A DNA stretch of 64,000 nucleotides from Pseudoalteromonas flavipulchra NCIMB 2033 = ATCC BAA-314. GTDB lineage: Bacteria; Pseudomonadota; Gammaproteobacteria; Enterobacterales; Alteromonadaceae. Below are positions 27,990-37,626 of the stretch, piece after piece. The notes under the pieces are model-generated. The model was not told the DNA's origin. It made no database searches and saw only the letters and a program-made list of their open reading frames with translations. The stretch is taken from positions 26,553 through 90,552 of the forward strand of contig JWIH01000005.1 in assembly GCA_000814665.1 (NCBI GenBank). The letters run 5' to 3'. The position numbers and the translations under genes are program-made. Position 1 is the stretch's first letter; each line of letters begins with the position of its first letter.

Positions 27990-30415
27990 TGGGGTTTTTG
28001 CAACTTCGGCGTCAATTAGGGCTGGCAATCAAAAGCTTGCTTCAGGTGCCGAATTTTTGTATCACGTTAGTACTGACGTTGGCACTCGCGTTAAGCTGCT
28101 TTTTTGTCGCACTGAGTCTGTTTAGTGGCTTTTTTATTAAGCCGCTTGAGATTGAAAATGAATCGCGATTTGTGGTGGTAGAACAAAAAAACGTATACCA
28201 AGATAGGGCGTCTGAAGGGCTGCAAAGCTTTCAAAATATGCTGAACTGGTATCAGAACCCCTCCATATTTGAAAAACGAGCTTTGATCAGTAGCTTTTCT
28301 GATGTGGTTGAAAATCTAGCAGGCAAGCCAAAGCTTACGCTGACTTTTGCAAGTTCGGATTATTTTAGTATGGTGAAAATGCCGCTAGCACTGGGGCGGT
28401 ACCTAACACCGACGAAAAGCATTAGCCAGAAAAATCCAGAGGTCATTATTTCCTATAAACTTTGGCAACAATACTTCAATGGTGATGACAATGTGCTTGG
28501 GGAGAGTTTGCGGATTGTTGGCAGACTGTACACCATCGTCGGTGTTGCTGCGCGTACGCATGGTGATCCTTACTTTTTAAGTGAAGGAAATGGGGCGCTG
28601 TGGCTTAGTTTTTCTGAAGATGAGCGATTTTTTGGTGAGCAGCGCGGCGAGTATCATCCGTGGAGTAGCAGACTAAACAACTTGAAGTTAATGGCGATAT
28701 TACCAGCCAATAGTGGTCAGGATATCCTCGCAGAGCAGCTATATCAAAATGCTCAACTGCACCAAAGCGAATGGAAATCGGCTGACGAAGCGTTACTTGA
28801 TATTGAACCTATAGTACGTTCATATCGTGAGGTAGAGCTGGCGGGACATGACAAGCTTGCCATTATCGTGTTGTTGAGTGTGTCATGCTTGGTACTCATT
28901 GCAATTTTTAATGTGAGTAATTTGTTTATCTCTCGAGCTCACACCATCCAGCAGCAACTGGCCTTACAAGCTATGCTCGGTGCGAAGCGTAAGCTGTTGT
29001 TTCGTGGAATTTTGCTAGAAGCGCTGTTATTGGTGTCAGGCGCTGTGCTGGTGGGGTTATTTATCGCCGCGTGGGAGCTGAGGTTAGTTAAATCGCTCAC
29101 CAGTGGTTATTTGCCGCTGATTGACACTTTAACCTTAGATACCACAGTGCTGTTCAGTGCTATCCTAACCGTACTGTTATTAGCTTTATTGTTTGCGTTT
29201 GTCACCTCACGCATGATTGATTTTAGCCAACTTAAACAAAGCATGCAGTCGTCAGGTAAGGGCAGCGTAAAAGCGGTACGCATAGCGACGACAAAAACAC
29301 TGGTTGCGGTACAGCTGTTTTTTACCACTGTGCTGGTGCTTGGGGCGACCTTGGTGTTGTGTAAAAGCGCCGATACCTTGCTTAGACCGCTCGGAACAAA
29401 GTTGGACAATATGTATAGCGTGATGCTACATATTCCCGCAGATCCCACTCCATTTCCCGCGCGTTACGCCAATATTGAAGGATTCAAACTCGCGTTGACT
29501 AACATTCCGGGCGTGTTAGGCGTCGCCCATGGAGAAAGTCCATTACAAAGCGATGTCCCTGTGGTTGCTATGCAGGATATGGCGGGTGAATGGACACCGA
29601 GTATGGTTAGAGGTAACGTTGGGTCGGATTATTTTGCATTAACTGGGCTTGAGCTCGTTGCCGGGCGCACTTTTAGCGAAGCTGCAATTCGAGGCGAAAA
29701 GGAAGAGGCTATTGTTTCTTGGGCTGCGGCACAGGCGTTAAAACCAGATGGTGATGTGATTGGTGAAACGTATTTTATTTTTAACCCAGATGTACCTGCT
29801 GAAATAGTCGGTATCTCAAAAAACTTCAATCACCCTAAACGTCACCATGAGCTTCAAGGTAAAACGGTTTGGCTACCCGCGCTGCCTTTGGGTTATCCAT
29901 TTATGATAGAAATGGAACCGGGAGCATCACTTACTCGCGCTCAGATCCAAAATGCCATCAGCACCGTGAATGGCCAGGCGGGAATATGGCGTTTTTCAAA
30001 CTTAACAAAGACATATCAGAGCATTACCTATTTGGAGCGCCTGACTTTACTGCTAAGCTTTGCGCTTTGTGGTTTTTGTTTGTTGTTATCTGGGGTGGGC
30101 ATTTACGGTGTGCTTAACTATAGCTTTCAACAAAGACGCTACGAGTTTGGGATGCGAATGGCATTTGGTGCCAAGAAACAACGTTTATATCGGTTGTTAT
30201 TGTCAGATACCATCGCACCCATGCTGGTGGCGATGTTGGCTGCCATTATGGTTGTTGCGGGATTTTATATAAGTGTTTCGTCAGATTGGTTGTTGGCAAA
30301 ATCTAGCTGGTTGTTTGTAGTGATTGTTACCATGTTGGCTTTTGCGTTAGCCACGGCGATTTACCCAATGAGACAGTTAATAAACTCGACACCAATGCGA
30401 GCATTAAAACATTAA
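27989..30415 (+). CDS. Duplicated MacB/FtsX-type ABC permease
   Basis: An 808-residue permease. I chose ATG 27989, which overlaps the ATPase stop by one base and has GGAGG seven bases upstream. A longer frame from 27866 would run through the ATPase gene. The protein holds two MacB_PCD-FtsX repeats: membrane helix about 22-45, periplasmic domain to about 285, three helices to about 410, then a second helix and periplasmic domain and three more helices near 660-800. Such duplicated permeases occur next to a single ATPase. The adaptor, ATPase and permease would form one export machine. Confidence 0.88.
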   Translation: MGFLQLRRQLGLAIKSLLQVPNFCITLVLTLALALSCFFVALSLFSGFFIKPLEIENESRFVVVEQKNVYQDRASEGLQSFQNMLNWYQNPSIFEKRALISSFSDVVENLAGKPKLTLTFASSDYFSMVKMPLALGRYLTPTKSISQKNPEVIISYKLWQQYFNGDDNVLGESLRIVGRLYTIVGVAARTHGDPYFLSEGNGALWLSFSEDERFFGEQRGEYHPWSSRLNNLKLMAILPANSGQDILAEQLYQNAQLHQSEWKSADEALLDIEPIVRSYREVELAGHDKLAIIVLLSVSCLVLIAIFNVSNLFISRAHTIQQQLALQAMLGAKRKLLFRGILLEALLLVSGAVLVGLFIAAWELRLVKSLTSGYLPLIDTLTLDTTVLFSAILTVLLLALLFAFVTSRMIDFSQLKQSMQSSGKGSVKAVRIATTKTLVAVQLFFTTVLVLGATLVLCKSADTLLRPLGTKLDNMYSVMLHIPADPTPFPARYANIEGFKLALTNIPGVLGVAHGESPLQSDVPVVAMQDMAGEWTPSMVRGNVGSDYFALTGLELVAGRTFSEAAIRGEKEEAIVSWAAAQALKPDGDVIGETYFIFNPDVPAEIVGISKNFNHPKRHHELQGKTVWLPALPLGYPFMIEMEPGASLTRAQIQNAISTVNGQAGIWRFSNLTKTYQSITYLERLTLLLSFALCGFCLLLSGVGIYGVLNYSFQQRRYEFGMRMAFGAKKQRLYRLLLSDTIAPMLVAMLAAIMVVAGFYISVSSDWLLAKSSWLFVVIVTMLAFALATAIYPMRQLINSTPMRALKH

Positions 30416-30416
30416 A

Positions 30417-30436
30417 GTTTGGGCGTAAGCCCAAAC
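30417..30436 (+). other. Short inverted repeat between permease and regulator genes
   Basis: An 8-bp perfect stem (GTTTGGGC with GCCCAAAC) and a GTAA loop lie two bases after the permease stop and 20 bases before the regulator start. No T-run follows, so it may slow or stabilise transcripts rather than end them. Confidence 0.4.
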
Positions 30437-30455
30437 AGAATATAAGTAGGAAGTG

Positions 30456-31790
30456 ATGACGCCAGTTTTAATCATCGACGACAACCCTGACGTGCGAATG
30501 TCAGCCACCATAGTGCTACAAAGTCATGGTTTTATGAGTCTTGAAGCCGCACACCCAGATGAAGCCAAAGCTATGTTATTAGAGCAGCCCGTTGCGCTTA
30601 TTTTGCTTGATATGAACTTCAATAGAGATACAACCTCAGGAAAAGAAGGGCTGCAATTTCTTAGTTGGTTGAGACAAGCGCAAATAAGTGTGCCTGTGGT
30701 TGTTATTACCGCGTGGGCCAAGGTTGAACTTGCGGTCCAAGCAATGCAGTTGGGCGCATGTGACCTCATTGAAAAACCTTGGCAAAACCAGCGACTACTG
30801 AACACCGTTAGACGCTACACCAAAAGTGCTGAAGCACTATCGTCATCACATGAACCACACGCAGACAATAACGCAACCACTCAGTTATTTAAGCAAGCTC
30901 TGCGCGTTGCAAAAACCAATGCCAACGTGCTTATTCTGGGAGAAAATGGCTGCGGAAAAAGTCAGTTGGCTAAATATATTCATGAGAAGAGCGGTCGCTC
31001 TGAGCACGCTTTTGTGAGCGTGAATATGGCCGCTATTCCAACGGAATTATTTGAAAGTGAGTTATTTGGCCATTGCAAAGGCGCATTCACCGATGCAAAA
31101 GCAAGCCGTACTGGACGGTTTGAAATGGCTGAAAATGGCACTTTGTTTTTAGATGAAATCGGCAGCTTGCCGCTGCCACTTCAGGGCAAGCTATTACGCG
31201 TGCTCGAAACGGGTGAATATGAAGTTGTGGGAGATTCTGAAACGCGCCGCAGTAATGCGCGGATCGTGTCTGCCACTAATACGGATTTGTCAGAAGCGAT
31301 TAACGCCGGGCAGTTTCGTCAGGACTTACTCTATCGCTTAAATACGGTGGTGCTAAAGGTGCCACCACTCAGAGCGAGATTAGCAGAGCTCCCAAGCTTA
31401 GCGGCGCATTTTTTAGCTAAACACACCCAGCGCCATGGTAATGATACTGGACGGGAGCGCTCGCTAACTGCTGCGGCGCTAGACAAATTATTGAGTTACA
31501 GTTGGCCTGGTAATATTCGTGAGCTATCTCATGTCATTGAACGAGCAGTGATCTTAGGACTTCAGCCTGAGATAACTGCGGATGATATTGAGCTTGAGGA
31601 AGGTATACCAGAGCAAGAGCTCCCACTTTTGAGCCTTGAAGAAGCCGAAAAACGCATGATTGTAAGAGCGATCCGCCATTTCGATGGCAATGTAGTGGCT
31701 GCTGGAGAATTTTTAGGTTTGAGTAAATCTGCAATTTATCGACGCCTAGAAAAGTACGATATTAGCCCAAAGGCAGAGCTTGATGGCTAA
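30456..31790 (+). CDS. Sigma54-dependent response regulator
   Basis: A 444-residue regulator. The receiver domain (about 1-120) has Asp8, Asp9, the phosphoacceptor Asp52 (LILLDMNF) and Lys of EKPW. A central AAA+ domain follows with Walker A GENGCGKS, a sigma54-contact loop GAFTDA (usually GAFTGA) and ENGTLFLDEIG. A C-terminal Fis-type helix-turn-helix (about 405-440, AAGEFLGLSKSAIYRRL) ends it. ATG 30456 was preferred to GTG 30453 because the ribosome site TAGGA would be too close to the latter. It overlaps the histidine kinase gene by 8 bases. It probably controls the transporter genes upstream. Confidence 0.93.
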   Translation: MTPVLIIDDNPDVRMSATIVLQSHGFMSLEAAHPDEAKAMLLEQPVALILLDMNFNRDTTSGKEGLQFLSWLRQAQISVPVVVITAWAKVELAVQAMQLGACDLIEKPWQNQRLLNTVRRYTKSAEALSSSHEPHADNNATTQLFKQALRVAKTNANVLILGENGCGKSQLAKYIHEKSGRSEHAFVSVNMAAIPTELFESELFGHCKGAFTDAKASRTGRFEMAENGTLFLDEIGSLPLPLQGKLLRVLETGEYEVVGDSETRRSNARIVSATNTDLSEAINAGQFRQDLLYRLNTVVLKVPPLRARLAELPSLAAHFLAKHTQRHGNDTGRERSLTAAALDKLLSYSWPGNIRELSHVIERAVILGLQPEITADDIELEEGIPEQELPLLSLEEAEKRMIVRAIRHFDGNVVAAGEFLGLSKSAIYRRLEKYDISPKAELDG

Positions 31791-33054
31791 GCTGGCATCA
31801 CTTGAGCACAAGTTACTTGTTGGCTTTGCGATACCTATAATCACACTTGCTATGCTCGCGCTTGGGTTGATCTGCTATTTTGAGCTTACGTTGTTAAGTG
31901 CAATCACTTTGTTGCTCGGTGTGATGATCCCCTCTGTATTAGCACTGAGTTACGGCTATCAATCAGTAATGCAGGTGCTTGAAAGTTTGGCGGTCCAGTT
32001 GGACGGTGTAACCAATGAAGAGTTTGGTGTATGGCAGTTAGCGCAATACCGCAAGGGTCGGGTTGAATTGCTCAAGGCCGAGCTCAAAAAAGCTGCCAAG
32101 CGATTACAGCAAAAGCGTCAAGAATATGGTCAGAATGAAGCTTTTGTATTTAATTTTATTAGCGAACTCACTCTGCCAATAGTGCTACTTGATGCGCATC
32201 ATCATGTGTATTTTGCTAATCATGCTATGAATACCGTGTATCCAGAGCAGGTGTTACATGGTGCACATGCTAAAGCACTGGCGCTTCAGTATGTGGATGA
32301 ACAATGGCAGCATACGCAGCAAATTTCTCGATTTAACATTGCGGCTCATAAACTATATCGGGGGCAGCGGGTCTATCAATTATTGGTGTTTTTTTCGGTG
32401 GAGCAAGCGCTGCGAGATAATGAAAAGCAGGTATGGCAAAAGCTACTATCGGTGCTCAATCATGAGGTGCGAAACACCTTAACTCCGGTCTACTCAATGG
32501 CGCAATCCCTACAACAAGATGGCAATATCATTTCACCTGAGATGCAGCAAACTATGCTCGGGGTAATAGAAAGCCGTGCCGCACATTTACAGCAATTTGT
32601 TGCAAACTACGCACAAGTAGCGCAGCTCCCACCCGTTGATATGCACAGCATTGAGGTAGAGTTGCTGGTATCGCGCTGGCAAGCTTTATTTCCCGGTGTT
32701 GAGATAAAGGCGCTTAATAAAGGCTTGGTTTATTGTGATGAAGCTCAGCTAACGCAGGCTATGATCAACCTTGTCAATAATGCTGAGCAAGCAAATCAAT
32801 CTGCGGGGAATGATGGCATAACGCTAACCCTAGATAAACCAAAAAATTGGCGCTTTACCCTAAAAGATAACGGCGCTGGTATCGCCAATCCAGATAACCT
32901 TTTTGTACCATTTTATTCCACTAAACCAAATGGCTCGGGTATCGGCTTGGTGTTGAGCAGGGAGCTTATTCGTAATCAGCAAGGGGAGTTGCATTTAGCG
33001 AATTTACCGGACAATAAAGGGGCTCAAGCTGTGGTTACTTTGCTTTCGCGTTAA
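31783..33054 (+). CDS. Sensor histidine kinase
   Basis: A 423-residue NtrB/NtrY-like kinase, cognate to the preceding regulator. Two membrane helices (about 12-34 and 36-58) with almost no periplasmic loop suggest sensing in the membrane. A PAS-like region follows (about 115-205), then the phosphoacceptor helix VLNHEVRNTLTP (His about 225), N-box MINLVNNAEQA, G1 DNGAGI and G2 GSGIGLVLSRELI. ATG 31783 overlaps the regulator by 8 bases. A kinase without an extracellular sensor beside an export system fits a response to membrane-embedded stress or substrate, but this is inference. Confidence 0.92.
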   Translation: MAKLASLEHKLLVGFAIPIITLAMLALGLICYFELTLLSAITLLLGVMIPSVLALSYGYQSVMQVLESLAVQLDGVTNEEFGVWQLAQYRKGRVELLKAELKKAAKRLQQKRQEYGQNEAFVFNFISELTLPIVLLDAHHHVYFANHAMNTVYPEQVLHGAHAKALALQYVDEQWQHTQQISRFNIAAHKLYRGQRVYQLLVFFSVEQALRDNEKQVWQKLLSVLNHEVRNTLTPVYSMAQSLQQDGNIISPEMQQTMLGVIESRAAHLQQFVANYAQVAQLPPVDMHSIEVELLVSRWQALFPGVEIKALNKGLVYCDEAQLTQAMINLVNNAEQANQSAGNDGITLTLDKPKNWRFTLKDNGAGIANPDNLFVPFYSTKPNGSGIGLVLSRELIRNQQGELHLANLPDNKGAQAVVTLLSR

Positions 33055-33058
33055 TAAT

Positions 33059-33090
33059 AAGTGGTGATAACTTGGTCGTTATCACCACTT
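33059..33090. terminator. Bidirectional hairpin terminator
   Basis: A perfect 13-bp stem (33059-33071 with 33078-33090) lies between the histidine kinase and the convergent lipoprotein gene. On the leftward strand it is followed by a TTATTATTAA stretch, so it most clearly terminates the lipoprotein gene. Confidence 0.65.
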
Positions 33091-33097
33091 GGCAGGT

Positions 33098-34552
33098 CTA
33101 ATCGTTGAGTGTTTTTTTAATGAACAAACCTGCCATAGAGATATCGGTAGAATGTGTCATGGGCGCATTCCCAAGTCCCACAGCGCTTAACACGCCATTT
33201 TGAATGGTTAAATCTTGGAAACTGGCGGAACGTGCTGTGCTAGTGGTTTCAACAGCAATATCGGCTAGGTTTTCAAGGTTGATTTTTCCAATAAACGCCT
33301 TGCTATGTTCAACCCAGCTATTTGTGTCCACTTGTACACCACCAGTATGGCCGTGCACAAATAATGTACCGTTGCTGATCTTTACTCCACGTAGCACATC
33401 TTCTTTATCTAAGTCATACCAATAACGCTCAGCAGCCCTTTCACCATGGTAAATTTTTACTAAGCCAATATCCCATTCGCTTGAATATCTTGTTTTACCC
33501 GTTTTGCTGCGGCGTGCCGATATACCAACAAATACACTGTCTTGATGTACTTGAACATCCTCAACTAACGATGAGTCAGTATCACTGATAAATTGTTCAT
33601 TGAGTTGTTCGCCGTCCACATTAAAGGTTTTTACAATCATGTGCATCGCACTTTGCTCTGTGTTATCGGGTATCGCATGGTTGGTTGAAAACTTATGATT
33701 GTAGGCAGGAATTGCATCAGTACTAATATTTTGCACTGTGTATAAAAATCCGTTCTCAGAGAGCGCCATTTCAATTGCTTCAGAAGCACGCGAACTGTTA
33801 GCCCAGTAACGAATATCGATCAGCTTTTGCCACTTAAGTTGGAGGTTTACGTCGTATTTCGCAATCTTTTGACCTCCGTTGTTATAACTGACGTACAAGT
33901 TGTTGTCATGGCAGGAGAATTTTACATTGTTAAAGCGCCACCATGTAATGCTAGTTTGCGTATATGGAATCTCGCTCAATGGATTGTCTGTCGGAATAAT
34001 AGTGAATGGCTTTTTAAGCCAAGCACTCTTATCAGCTGAGATATCATATTTAACGTCCATTGATAACGCCTTCATTTCAGCACTTTGTAGCAAAGTACCA
34101 GAGCCATCGTAGCGTTCAAGTTGTACACTGAACTGATCAATATCTTCACGTTTAAATCGGCCTATGACGTATTCTCCTGAGTCAAAAACACAGGCATCAA
34201 CAAATCCTTCTTGCGTTTGTTCATATTGATAAGTTTGGCCATCTAGGTTCGTGATCGCATAAAAACCTTCTTTATTACCTAGCTCTTCAACACTTGATGT
34301 TTCTCCGAGCACTAATAGTTTGTCGTCTTTTAAGTTGAAGACGCGCTCCAAAGTCGTGGTGTAACCCAAGTCGCTCGAGTAAACATGATTGTTTTGGTCC
34401 AGTGCCGTGATATTGAGTTTGTTTTCTGTGGGAGAGGGGGGTGGTGTGACCGTTTTGGGTGGCGGTGCCTGGTCTTGTGAGTCAGTTGAAGAGCCACCGC
34501 AACCAGTTAGTAGGGTAATAGTTGCAACTGCAATAGTTAATCCTAAACGCAT
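33098..34552 (-). CDS. Lipoprotein of unknown function, beta-propeller-like
   Basis: A 484-residue lipoprotein. The signal ends in lipobox LLTGC (Cys18), followed by a Ser/Pro-rich linker (about 20-42). The remaining sequence is made of short beta stretches with repeated Val/Leu/Asp-Gly turns (NLDGQTYQYEQTQEGF, SENGFLYTVQN, ISNGTLFVHGH), which look like a seven- or eight-blade propeller. No enzyme motif is visible. It is monocistronic, with a 237-base upstream gap that shows no further feature. Confidence 0.7.
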   Translation of the reverse strand: MRLGLTIAVATITLLTGCGGSSTDSQDQAPPPKTVTPPPSPTENKLNITALDQNNHVYSSDLGYTTTLERVFNLKDDKLLVLGETSSVEELGNKEGFYAITNLDGQTYQYEQTQEGFVDACVFDSGEYVIGRFKREDIDQFSVQLERYDGSGTLLQSAEMKALSMDVKYDISADKSAWLKKPFTIIPTDNPLSEIPYTQTSITWWRFNNVKFSCHDNNLYVSYNNGGQKIAKYDVNLQLKWQKLIDIRYWANSSRASEAIEMALSENGFLYTVQNISTDAIPAYNHKFSTNHAIPDNTEQSAMHMIVKTFNVDGEQLNEQFISDTDSSLVEDVQVHQDSVFVGISARRSKTGKTRYSSEWDIGLVKIYHGERAAERYWYDLDKEDVLRGVKISNGTLFVHGHTGGVQVDTNSWVEHSKAFIGKINLENLADIAVETTSTARSASFQDLTIQNGVLSAVGLGNAPMTHSTDISMAGLFIKKTLND

Positions 34553-34789
34553 AGTAAAATCCTTTCAAAAGTGAATCAAAGAAGTAGAGGTTACAAAATA
34601 TACTAACTTAGGAACAAAATAGAGTTGTAAAAGAATGTTATCGTAGCGGGATTTTTTGTTATGCCAGTTTTTGTGCGTCAATTTCATCAACTTCGCAATA
34701 TTTGAATATTTATCTTTGTTTGGAATTTGTAACCTCTCCAGATAAGTAGTTTTACCTTGCCATATTATGGCTACTGAGGATTAGTTTAC

Positions 34790-36163
34790 ATGAAAGATAA
34801 AAATCAATTAGGACTCGTGCAGCTCGCTGAGATGCCCATATTAGCGCTGTTTATTCGAACCTGTATTCCCATTTGTATCGGTTTACTCGTTGTGGGTTTA
34901 TATGCCTTGGTCGACGGCTGGTTTATTAGTCGCTATGTGTCAGAGATGGCATTTGGCGCGGTGGCTATGGTTTACCCGCTGCAGGTGTTAATGATAGCGC
35001 TAACCGCTATGATATCTGCAGGCATGGCGGCCACTATGACAAGATTAATCGGAGCAAAGCAAGTAGATAAAGCCGCGGAGGTTATCGGTCATGGACTGAT
35101 AATTGGCGGTATAGTTAGCGTGGTATTCTTGGTACTTGGTTGGCTTTATCCACTTGAGCTCTTATCACTTTTGCAAGTGGAAGCGGTTTTTGTAAAGGAT
35201 GCGCTTAGCTACATACAGCCGTTATATCTTTGTGCCATTACCGGGGTTTTATTACCCATTGTGGCTGATATGTTCCGTGGTCAGGGTAAACCGCAGTTGA
35301 TGATGCTGTTGTTATTAGTCTCAGCTGTGCTCAATATACTACTTGATTATCTATTTATCGCGCAATTTGGTTTGGGGGTTGCAGGTGCGGCATATGCGAC
35401 AATCGCAGCGCAATTGGGGGCATTGATTATTGCGCTTCAGCTCAAAAGAAAGCGTAGTGACTTGCTTGCGGTTAAGGTGTGTTGGAAACCTCGTGCTTGG
35501 CTACCGATCCTCGCAATCGGTATGCCTATCTTGATCACGCAATTTTGCCTTGGCGTGCAAACTGCGGTGGTTAACTGGCAGCTGTTGTCTTTTGCAAACG
35601 AAAATTGGGTAGTCGCCCACGGCATGCTGGGACGTATTATTAATTTCGCAATTCTGCCCGCGATTGCAATGTTGATCGCATTTCAAACTATTGTCGGCTA
35701 TAACTTAGCGGCAGGACATAGTGGGCGAGTAAAAGCGTGTACGCGTGTTTCTTTTTTAGGTATGACAGGATTTGCGCTGTTATTGACGCTAGGGTTGATG
35801 GGATTGCCGAGGCTATGGCTGAGCCTGTTTACCGAAGCGAGTGAATTTCTCGAAATAGGAGAGCGCGTTTTTCGCTCAGCACTTTGGGGGATGCCGCTGT
35901 TTGGTGTGGTAATTTTAGCGTCTGGATTTTATCAAGCGAAAGGTGATGCCAAACGCGCTTGTTTTTACAGTGCCTTGAAGGTGATGTTTATTCTAGTTCC
36001 ATTAATCGTTATTGCGCCACACTATTTTGGCTTAAATGGTGTATTTATGGCACTTGTGGGAGCTGATTTTATAGCGGCAGGGTTAACACTTATACTGTGT
36101 TGGCGACACTATCAACAAGCTAAGAGCCAATCGGGAGAGATACAGCTTGCATCAATCAACTGA
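34790..36163 (+). CDS. MATE-family multidrug exporter
   Basis: A 457-residue membrane protein with 12 hydrophobic segments and MATE features. It starts with FIRTCIPICIGLLVVGLYALVDGWFISRYV, and the family's internal repeat is visible in ADMFRGQGKPQLMML and ASGFYQAKGDAKRACFYS. It uses an ion gradient to export cationic compounds. A GAGGA site precedes ATG 34790. The 3' end overlaps the start of an AraC-type regulator by 17 bases, so the two are probably translationally coupled. Confidence 0.93.
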   Translation: MKDKNQLGLVQLAEMPILALFIRTCIPICIGLLVVGLYALVDGWFISRYVSEMAFGAVAMVYPLQVLMIALTAMISAGMAATMTRLIGAKQVDKAAEVIGHGLIIGGIVSVVFLVLGWLYPLELLSLLQVEAVFVKDALSYIQPLYLCAITGVLLPIVADMFRGQGKPQLMMLLLLVSAVLNILLDYLFIAQFGLGVAGAAYATIAAQLGALIIALQLKRKRSDLLAVKVCWKPRAWLPILAIGMPILITQFCLGVQTAVVNWQLLSFANENWVVAHGMLGRIINFAILPAIAMLIAFQTIVGYNLAAGHSGRVKACTRVSFLGMTGFALLLTLGLMGLPRLWLSLFTEASEFLEIGERVFRSALWGMPLFGVVILASGFYQAKGDAKRACFYSALKVMFILVPLIVIAPHYFGLNGVFMALVGADFIAAGLTLILCWRHYQQAKSQSGEIQLASIN

Positions 36164-37112
36164 GCAAAAGTTAAGCGCTGAAGAGGTATATTTAGGGCGG
36201 TTACAGCCTGTCATTGAATGGGTGCATAGCAATCCAAGTTCGCCGCTTTCGTTACAGCAAGCGGCGAGCCTGAGCCATTTTTCTAAGTTTCATTTCCAGC
36301 GCATTTTTGCAGCTGTGATTGGTGAGTCTTTGAGCCAGTACACTAATCGCGTGAGGTTGGAGCGCGCGGCCAATATGCTGTTGCTAGCCGAAGAGTACAA
36401 TGTGACAGATATTGCGCTACAGTTTGGTTTTTCTGGTAGCGCAAACTTTTCGCGAGCGTTTAAAGAGCACTTTGGTGTGACTCCATCAAGTGTGCGAAAA
36501 ACAGAACAACTAAGGAAGCTGGTGGCAAAAAATAACATTGAGCCGGCCTTTAACACGACACAACTTACCCGGATACACGCATTAAGAGCTGAGCGACACA
36601 GTGTTATTCAGCCGGTTAAACTACACTCTATTTCACAGCTACCCTTATGTACATTACGCGCGTCACAAGGCTACCAATTGCAAGGAATTAGCGCCTGTTG
36701 GCAGCAGCTTGCAGCGTGGGCTAGTGCACATGGACTGGATTATAGCCAAGTACAAAAGTTTGGTTTTGGTCATGATAATCCCGTTTTTACGCCACTAGAT
36801 AAAGCGCGTTACGATGGCGCAATTGTGATTAACGATGAATTAAAATCTGCGGTGACTCGGCCATATCAACTCAATGTGCTCAGTGCCGGAATATACGCAA
36901 TTTTTGACTACCGTGGAGCAATTAAAGACTTGTTGAGTTTCCAATTAGATATTTTTGCAAAGTGGCTGCCACAAAGCGGGTACGAGCCAGAAGATGCGCC
37001 CTTAATAGAACATTATCCTGAAGTAATTTCACAAGAAAATGGAGGCTCGCCAAGTGAAAAGGTGATTGCGCTGGAAATTTGGTTAAAGGTCAAGCCGCTA
37101 AAATTCAAATAA
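36147..37112 (+). CDS. AraC-family regulator with effector-binding domain
   Basis: A 321-residue regulator. The N-terminal AraC HTH (about 18-115) has LSLQQAASLSHFSKFHFQRIF and FGFSGSANFSRAFKEHFGVTPS. The C-terminal half (about 150-320) is of the GyrI/Rob ligand-binding type, ending with SEKVIALEIWLKV. The layout resembles Rob and BmrR-like multidrug regulators. The start is TTG 36147 with GGGAGAG seven bases before it. It overlaps the MATE gene and probably controls it. Confidence 0.88.
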   Translation: MHQSTEQKLSAEEVYLGRLQPVIEWVHSNPSSPLSLQQAASLSHFSKFHFQRIFAAVIGESLSQYTNRVRLERAANMLLLAEEYNVTDIALQFGFSGSANFSRAFKEHFGVTPSSVRKTEQLRKLVAKNNIEPAFNTTQLTRIHALRAERHSVIQPVKLHSISQLPLCTLRASQGYQLQGISACWQQLAAWASAHGLDYSQVQKFGFGHDNPVFTPLDKARYDGAIVINDELKSAVTRPYQLNVLSAGIYAIFDYRGAIKDLLSFQLDIFAKWLPQSGYEPEDAPLIEHYPEVISQENGGSPSEKVIALEIWLKVKPLKFK

Positions 37113-37119
37113 AATTAAA

Positions 37120-37626
37120 TTGTTAAAATACTTTATTGGTGTTTTTTTTAAACTTCACAATTCGCCCACAAACTTTAAGCATGATCAACCGTACACCAAG
37201 CGGGAGATTAGAAAAGTGGTTGAACTAGAGTTAATTCGAGTTGATAAATACAGCGAGCAGACTTTTACACATTTGCTAAAAGCGAGCCATTATCAAAAGC
37301 AAGTGGGCTCGTTTGAACTGTGTAGCGCAACCAATATCGCTTATCTTTTTTATGCAGATGGTAAGCTGGTTGGCTTTACCGTAATTGGTATTTCAAACCG
37401 CCGAGAGTTTGAAGTCTACGCGCTTTATATTACCCCTTCCGAGCGCAGAAAGCGTTACGCCACTGAGTTTATGGCACACATTTGGTCGGTATACAAAGGT
37501 CGTTGGAAAGTACGTATGCAAGATAAGATTGAAAGTTCGTGCGGGTTCTGGCGCAAAACCTTGGCTGACATGACCAATCAATCGCTTGGACGAGAAAGCG
37601 AGTTTGAACACGCTTTTGCTGTTTAG
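37120..37626 (+). CDS. GNAT-family acetyltransferase
   Basis: A 168-residue protein with a GNAT fold in its second half. The acetyl-CoA loop is degenerate (ERRKRYATEFM), preceded by a beta strand (FEVYALYITPS). The start TTG 37120 has no ribosome site, and no ATG occurs in frame upstream of the domain, so the 5' end is uncertain. It follows the AraC gene by 7 bases and may be in the same operon. The last bases overlap the convergent HugZ-like gene by four. The substrate is unknown. Confidence 0.65.
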   Translation: MLKYFIGVFFKLHNSPTNFKHDQPYTKREIRKVVELELIRVDKYSEQTFTHLLKASHYQKQVGSFELCSATNIAYLFYADGKLVGFTVIGISNRREFEVYALYITPSERRKRYATEFMAHIWSVYKGRWKVRMQDKIESSCGFWRKTLADMTNQSLGRESEFEHAFAV

